From Fontibacterium medardense (GTDB lineage: Bacteria > Pseudomonadota > Alphaproteobacteria > Pelagibacterales > Pelagibacteraceae), in contig OZ249404.1 of assembly GCA_965235075.1 (NCBI GenBank), positions 992,001-1,056,000 on the forward strand: a DNA stretch of 64,000 bases, given 5' to 3'. A program made the translations under genes and the position numbers. The notes under the pieces are model-generated. The model did no database searches. It had not been told where the DNA came from and saw only the letters and a list, made by a program, of their open reading frames with translations. The first letter of the stretch is position 1. The number at the start of each line of letters is the position of its first letter. Positions 60,446-64,000 of this stretch are shown here, piece by piece.

Positions 60446-60925
60446 TTAATTGATAATCTCTTTATTTTCTAAGCCCCAAACGTGATCGGTTTGTATCCAA
60501 CCTTTATATTTTTGAATTTCAACCAAACACCAATTTGGAATGCATTTTTTAATAACAGCGGCTTCTAGATTTCCAATCTTAATAATTGGTTTTGAATAGA
60601 TCGTCGCATTTTTAAAAAGAACAATTCCATCCTTTGTAGTTAATAGAGTTCTTTTTCTAGATAGTTGACTTAAATGAATCCAACCGATATCGCCTTGATA
60701 ATCTTTAACTTTTCTCCATACTTCAAACTCATCAATTACTTCAACTGGCATATTCTTTTTTTCATAAACGAATGCAATAGGATGAGCAGGCGAGGGTCCA
60801 ATTCTAAGATTTGCAACGCCAGTTCTAATGCTCAGATATTTTTTAGTGATAACTTTTTGTGCTAGTAAATCTGCACCTGTAAAAATAATAAAAGATAAAA
60901 TAACAATAATTTTTTTAAACTTCAT
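60446..60925 (-). CDS. Periplasmic SH3-like domain protein
   Basis: The 159-aa product has a signal peptide (MKFKKIIVILSFIIFTGADL, cleaved near LLAQ) and two bacterial SH3-like segments, SIRTGVANLRIGPSPAHPIAFVY to DIGWIHLSQLS, and a second from VLFKNATIYSKP to GWIQTDHVWG. It matches the alphaproteobacterial exported SH3 family of unknown function, probably binding cell-wall or protein ligands. The start overlaps the end of the E1-like gene by 4 bases. Confidence 0.82.
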   Translation of the reverse strand: MKFKKIIVILSFIIFTGADLLAQKVITKKYLSIRTGVANLRIGPSPAHPIAFVYEKKNMPVEVIDEFEVWRKVKDYQGDIGWIHLSQLSRKRTLLTTKDGIVLFKNATIYSKPIIKIGNLEAAVIKKCIPNWCLVEIQKYKGWIQTDHVWGLENKEIIN

Positions 60926-61674
60926 TTAATCTTCTTAATGCAGTTTTTGTTTTTATTTAATTTAATTTTCTTAATTAAAAGATTCTCAGCATTAATTATT
61001 AAAATATTCCCACATAAAGAGTTTTCAAAATTTAATATTTCACGAATAGCCTCATTAGCCATGATTGTTCCAATCATTCCTGCAAGGGTAGATAAAACCC
61101 CCTCACTTTGACAATCCATCATGTCAGTACTTGGAATTTCTGGCATAAAACATCTAAGACAAGGAGAGCTTTTCTTTTTAAAATTAAAAACAAAAACATG
61201 ACCATCAAACTTACTGCTGGCTCCACAAATTAAAATTTTTTTATTTTTATAACAATAATCGTTAATTAATAATTTTGATCTAAAACTGTCAGTCCCATCA
61301 ATGATGAGATCATAACCTTTTGCAATTTTATTTATATTGTTACTATCGATTTTAGTTTTAAATTTATTAATTTTTATTTTAGAATTAATTTTTTTTAATC
61401 TTTTTTCAGCAATATCAACTTTAAATTTATTAACATCTTCTTCATTAAATAAAATTTGTCTGTGTAAATTTGAAATATCAATTTTGTCATGATCAACGAT
61501 TCCGATGTTATTAATTCCAGATGATGCAAGATAGAGTGCAACAGGCGAGCCTAATCCACCAACACCAATAATGAGAACTTTTGTATCAATGATTTTCTTT
61601 TGACCAAAGCTGCCAATTTTTTTTAAATTGATATGAGCAATGTATCTTTTGACATCGTCATAGCTAAGTTTCAT
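60922..61674 (-). CDS. MoeB/ThiF/HesA-family E1-like adenylyltransferase
   Basis: This is an E1-like enzyme that adenylates the C-terminal glycine of a small sulfur-carrier protein (MoaD, ThiS or similar). The 250-aa protein has the ATP-binding VLIIGVGGLGSPVALYLA, DHDKIDISNLHRQILF with the Arg finger, LIIDGTDSF and Cys188 in DCQSEGVLSTLAGMIGT. The zinc ligand pair C172-x-x-C175 is present, but the second C-x-x-C at the C-terminus is reduced to one Cys245. No carrier gene is nearby, so the pathway (molybdopterin or thiamine) cannot be chosen. Confidence 0.88.
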   Translation of the reverse strand: MKLSYDDVKRYIAHINLKKIGSFGQKKIIDTKVLIIGVGGLGSPVALYLASSGINNIGIVDHDKIDISNLHRQILFNEEDVNKFKVDIAEKRLKKINSKIKINKFKTKIDSNNINKIAKGYDLIIDGTDSFRSKLLINDYCYKNKKILICGASSKFDGHVFVFNFKKKSSPCLRCFMPEIPSTDMMDCQSEGVLSTLAGMIGTIMANEAIREILNFENSLCGNILIINAENLLIKKIKLNKNKNCIKKIK

Positions 61675-61680
61675 GAATAT

Positions 61681-62121
61681 TTATCGGCCCGTTGAACCAA
61701 ATCCACCGCTTCCACGAACTGATTCAGGAAGTGTATCAACTTCAACTAATTCAGCTTTTACAACAGGGCAAAGCACCATCTGTGCAATTCTTTGTCCCGG
61801 TTCAATTTTAAAATTTTCTAAACTTAAGTTTATCAAGATGACTTTAATTTCTCCTCTATAATCAGCGTCCACAGTTCCAGGCGTATTCAAAACGCTAATA
61901 CCATTTTTTGCTGCAAGTCCTGATCTTGGTCTTACTTGTATTTCGTAATTTTCAGGGATTGCAACGGATAGGCCCGTCGGCACCAAAGTTCTTTCATTAG
62001 GCTTTAAAATTATTTCCTTATCAATATTAGCGATTAAATCTAAACCGGAAGAGCCCTCAGTTTCGTATTTAGGCAGATCTTTATGTTTATAATTAATTTT
62101 TTTAACTAAAATTTTAACCAT
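61681..62121 (-). CDS. dut: dUTP diphosphatase
   Basis: Dut hydrolyses dUTP to dUMP, keeping uracil out of DNA and feeding dTMP synthesis. The 146-aa trimeric-type enzyme shows the five motifs: GSSGLDLIAN, RPRSGLAAKNGI, GTVDADYRGEIKVIL, PGQRIAQMV and the C-terminal RGSGGFGSTGR that closes over the active site. Its start overlaps the coaBC stop by one base. coaBC-dut adjacency is widely conserved. Confidence 0.97.
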   Translation of the reverse strand: MVKILVKKINYKHKDLPKYETEGSSGLDLIANIDKEIILKPNERTLVPTGLSVAIPENYEIQVRPRSGLAAKNGISVLNTPGTVDADYRGEIKVILINLSLENFKIEPGQRIAQMVLCPVVKAELVEVDTLPESVRGSGGFGSTGR

Positions 62122-63344
62122 TATTGAATAAGAGCATGAAGAATTTTGTTAGATAGTTTTTTTGCGATTTCTGATTTTGTCGTTTTATTAAATTTTTCAA
62201 CTTCTTTGTTTTTAGAAATTAAAAAAACTTCATTATAATCAGAATTAAAACCAATAGATTTATCGGCTACATTATTAGCTACAATCCAATCGCAGTGTTT
62301 ATTTTGGATTTTCTTTTGTGCATTTTCGATGATATTTTTAGTCTCTGCTGCAAAGCCAACTACTAATCTTGGTCGATTAATATTTTGGCTAGCGATGAAA
62401 GATAAAATATCAATATTTTTTTCAAGCTCTAAATTAAAATCTTCTAATCCTTCTTTTTTTATTTTTTCTTCATTGTAATTTTTAACTTTAAAATCAGAAA
62501 CCGCAGCCGTGCAAACCGCAACATCTACTGGTAAATTATCTTTGCAAGCCTCAAACATTTGTTTTGCAGTTGTGACATTAATTACTTCAAGATCGTCCTG
62601 ATTTTTAATATCTAGAGAATTTGGACCAATGACTAATTTTGTTTTAAAGCCGATATCATTTAATGACTTTGCAATCTCAAACCCTTGTTTTCCAGAAGAC
62701 TCATTTGATAAAAATCTTACTGGATCAATATATTCTCGTGTTGATCCTGCAGTCACTAATGCTTTTAAATTTTTACTATTGAATAAATTCTTTGAAAGAA
62801 AATAATTTTTGATAGTTAGAATAATTTCCTCTGGAGATGACATTTTACCAGCCCCCACTTCTCCACACGCCATTTCACCAACAGCGGGTCCAATAAATTT
62901 ATATTTAAATTGAATAAGCTTTTGAAAATTTTCTTGGGTCGCCTGATTATTCCACATCTCAACATTCATTGCTGGTGCAAGAAAAATAGGCTTGTTAGAG
63001 GCCATGATAACTGTTGTTGCAAAATCTTTAGCTTCACCATGTGCAAAATTTGCCATTAGATTAGCTGTCGTTGGAGCAACGAGTATTAAATCACACCATC
63101 TAGATAGCGCTATATGATCCATTTCTCCTTCATTATTGGGATCGAATAGGTTTTCAAAAACTTTATTTTTAGAAAGAGCTGAAATTGATAATGGCGTTAC
63201 AAATTCTTTTCCAGAATTAGTTAGAATAGTTTTAACTTCACAGTTATTTTTTCTAAGCTCTCTAATAACATCGAGAACCTTATAAGCGGCTATTCCGCCA
63301 CCAATAACGATTAAAATTTTCTTATTCTCAATTGAATTTAGCAT
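62121..63344 (-). CDS. coaBC: Bifunctional phosphopantothenoylcysteine decarboxylase/synthetase
   Basis: CoaBC links cysteine to phosphopantothenate (CoaB) and decarboxylates the product (CoaC) in coenzyme A synthesis. The 407-aa protein has the FMN-dependent N-terminal domain with IGGGIAAYKVLDVIREL, the PAMNVEMW motif and the Cys of MACGEVGAGKM. The C-terminal CTP-dependent domain has VTAGSTREYIDPVRFLSNESSGKQG and KKxK-type EEKIKKEG. With coaE at the window's other end, two CoA steps are represented. Confidence 0.96.
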   Translation of the reverse strand: MLNSIENKKILIVIGGGIAAYKVLDVIRELRKNNCEVKTILTNSGKEFVTPLSISALSKNKVFENLFDPNNEGEMDHIALSRWCDLILVAPTTANLMANFAHGEAKDFATTVIMASNKPIFLAPAMNVEMWNNQATQENFQKLIQFKYKFIGPAVGEMACGEVGAGKMSSPEEIILTIKNYFLSKNLFNSKNLKALVTAGSTREYIDPVRFLSNESSGKQGFEIAKSLNDIGFKTKLVIGPNSLDIKNQDDLEVINVTTAKQMFEACKDNLPVDVAVCTAAVSDFKVKNYNEEKIKKEGLEDFNLELEKNIDILSFIASQNINRPRLVVGFAAETKNIIENAQKKIQNKHCDWIVANNVADKSIGFNSDYNEVFLISKNKEVEKFNKTTKSEIAKKLSNKILHALIQ

Positions 63345-63348
63345 CGCG

Positions 63349-64000
63349 CTATTTGAATACTATTAACAATATAATTACAATAATTAATAAACCTATAATT
63401 AGATAAGTCTTTTTTAATTTTGAAGACTTTTGTTTAATTTCATATTCGTTACTTTGGTTTTGATTTTTTATAAATTCATATGAACTTAAAAGTTCCATAG
63501 CTTTGTTAGCCCGATTAATCATCTCGGGTAATTCAGGAAGTTTATCTAAAAGTTCGGTTGTCGTTTTTAATATTTTATCTATTCTATTTTTAGGACCAAT
63601 CTCGTTGTTCAACCAACCTTGCAATACTGGTTTTGAAATTTCCCAAATATTTACGTCTTCATCTAATGATCTTGCAACTCCTTCGACCACCACCATTGTT
63701 TTTTGTAACAATAATAATTGTGGTTGAGTGACCATATTAAATTTTTCTGTTACTTCAAAAAGTCTAGCTAGTAATTTGCCCGCAGAAATATTCTTAGAAG
63801 ACTGCCCAAAAATAGGCTCACCAATAGTTCTTAGAGCCTGAGTGAATTGTTCTAAAGACTCTGTATTTGGCACTAAACCAGCAATAAAATGGACTTTTGC
63901 GACCTTTTCGTAATCACGGTTAATAAAACCATACAATATCTCGGCTAAATACTTTCTATTAGCAATATCCAGACGACCCATAATTCCAAAATCTACAGGG
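63349..64000 (-). CDS. ubiB: UbiB-family kinase-like protein, C-terminal part (5' end outside window)
   Basis: The frame runs off the window edge. The first visible residues, PVDFGIMGRLD, contain the DFG-type magnesium motif of the UbiB/ABC1/ADCK protein-kinase-like family. The end holds two hydrophobic helices (last 25 residues in view: YLIIGLLIIVIILLIVFK), fitting UbiB's C-terminal membrane anchor. UbiB proteins are atypical kinases or ATPases needed for ubiquinone synthesis. The order ubiB-coaBC-dut matches other alphaproteobacteria. An internal ATG at 63981 is not the true start. Confidence 0.92.
   Translation of the reverse strand, partial: PVDFGIMGRLDIANRKYLAEILYGFINRDYEKVAKVHFIAGLVPNTESLEQFTQALRTIGEPIFGQSSKNISAGKLLARLFEVTEKFNMVTQPQLLLLQKTMVVVEGVARSLDEDVNIWEISKPVLQGWLNNEIGPKNRIDKILKTTTELLDKLPELPEMINRANKAMELLSSYEFIKNQNQSNEYEIKQKSSKLKKTYLIIGLLIIVIILLIVFK

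Noticed and set aside
1..64000. Search for oriC, tRNA genes, CRISPR arrays, insertion sequences and prophage genes
   Set aside because: By eye I found no cluster of DnaA boxes, no tRNA cloverleaf in the short gaps, no spaced direct repeats and no transposase, integrase or phage structural gene. This is a reading, not an exhaustive scan.

Overview
The window is AT-rich and packed with genes. No gap between genes exceeds about 140 bases, so there is no stretch over 300 bases without a gene. Gene content, gene order and the lysine/asparagine/isoleucine-rich proteins point to a streamlined marine alphaproteobacterium of the SAR11 (Pelagibacterales) type. This is inferred from gene content and base composition, not from a database match. 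I see no insertion sequence, prophage, CRISPR array, tRNA or rRNA gene. It reads as conserved chromosomal core with a few less familiar small genes.

Layout: the end of coaE, dnaQ, convergent secB, a Tim44-like protein and an Smr protein (1-2355); histidine genes hisB-hisH-hisA-hisF-hisE, then a HIT hydrolase and a GNAT acetyltransferase (2430-6342); lolA and ftsK on the minus strand (6347-9024); a UbiH-like monooxygenase and an Ogt-type alkyltransferase (9103-10722); the block mnmE-mnmG-rsmG-parA-parB with a perfect parS site inside rsmG (10754-16306); holA-lptE-leuS and a DUF3576 lipoprotein on minus (16265-20825); a major porin (20966-22033). Next come small genes: a ThiE/TenI-like protein, YggS, a YkuD-type protein and an orphan winged-helix regulator (22095-24413). 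These are followed by an adenosine-kinase-like PfkB protein, nth, dapB, a TPR-GT41 glycosyltransferase, and dnaJ-dnaK-grpE (24410-32568); rph-rdgB-rsmI-BON lipoprotein (32647-35416); maeB (minus); murJ-trpS-usp-nfu-glucosaminidase (37784-42544); a polysaccharide deacetylase (minus); tsaB, miaB, phoH, ybeY, lnt, metK, trmB (43592-50396); nusA-infB-rbfA-truB-rpsO-pnp (50464-57857); and on minus fabI-fabB-fabA, an SH3 protein, a MoeB/ThiF-like E1, dut, coaBC and the 3' part of ubiB (57854-64000).

Several themes run through the window. Envelope biogenesis is represented by LolA, LptE, Lnt, MurJ, three predicted lipoproteins, the porin and cell-wall enzymes. RNA modification and ribosome maturation are represented by MnmE/MnmG, MiaB, TsaB, TrmB, TruB, RsmG, RsmI, YbeY, RbfA, Rph and Pnp. 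Chromosome partition is represented by ParABS and FtsK. The mnmE-mnmG-rsmG-parAB block with parS suggests an origin-proximal position, but no oriC is visible here.

I did not find a clear undescribed system. The best leads are architectural: two divergent gene pairs whose start codons interlock in a single CATG; five of ten convergent pairs sharing a 4-base stop-codon overlap; genes often found at these loci that are missing here (rimP, ylxR, hrcA, corC, rimI); an 18-bp palindrome upstream of the porin; a 14-A tract at the domain junction of the glycosyltransferase; a regulator with a non-phosphorylatable pseudo-receiver; and a MoeB-like E1 lacking its last CxxC pair.
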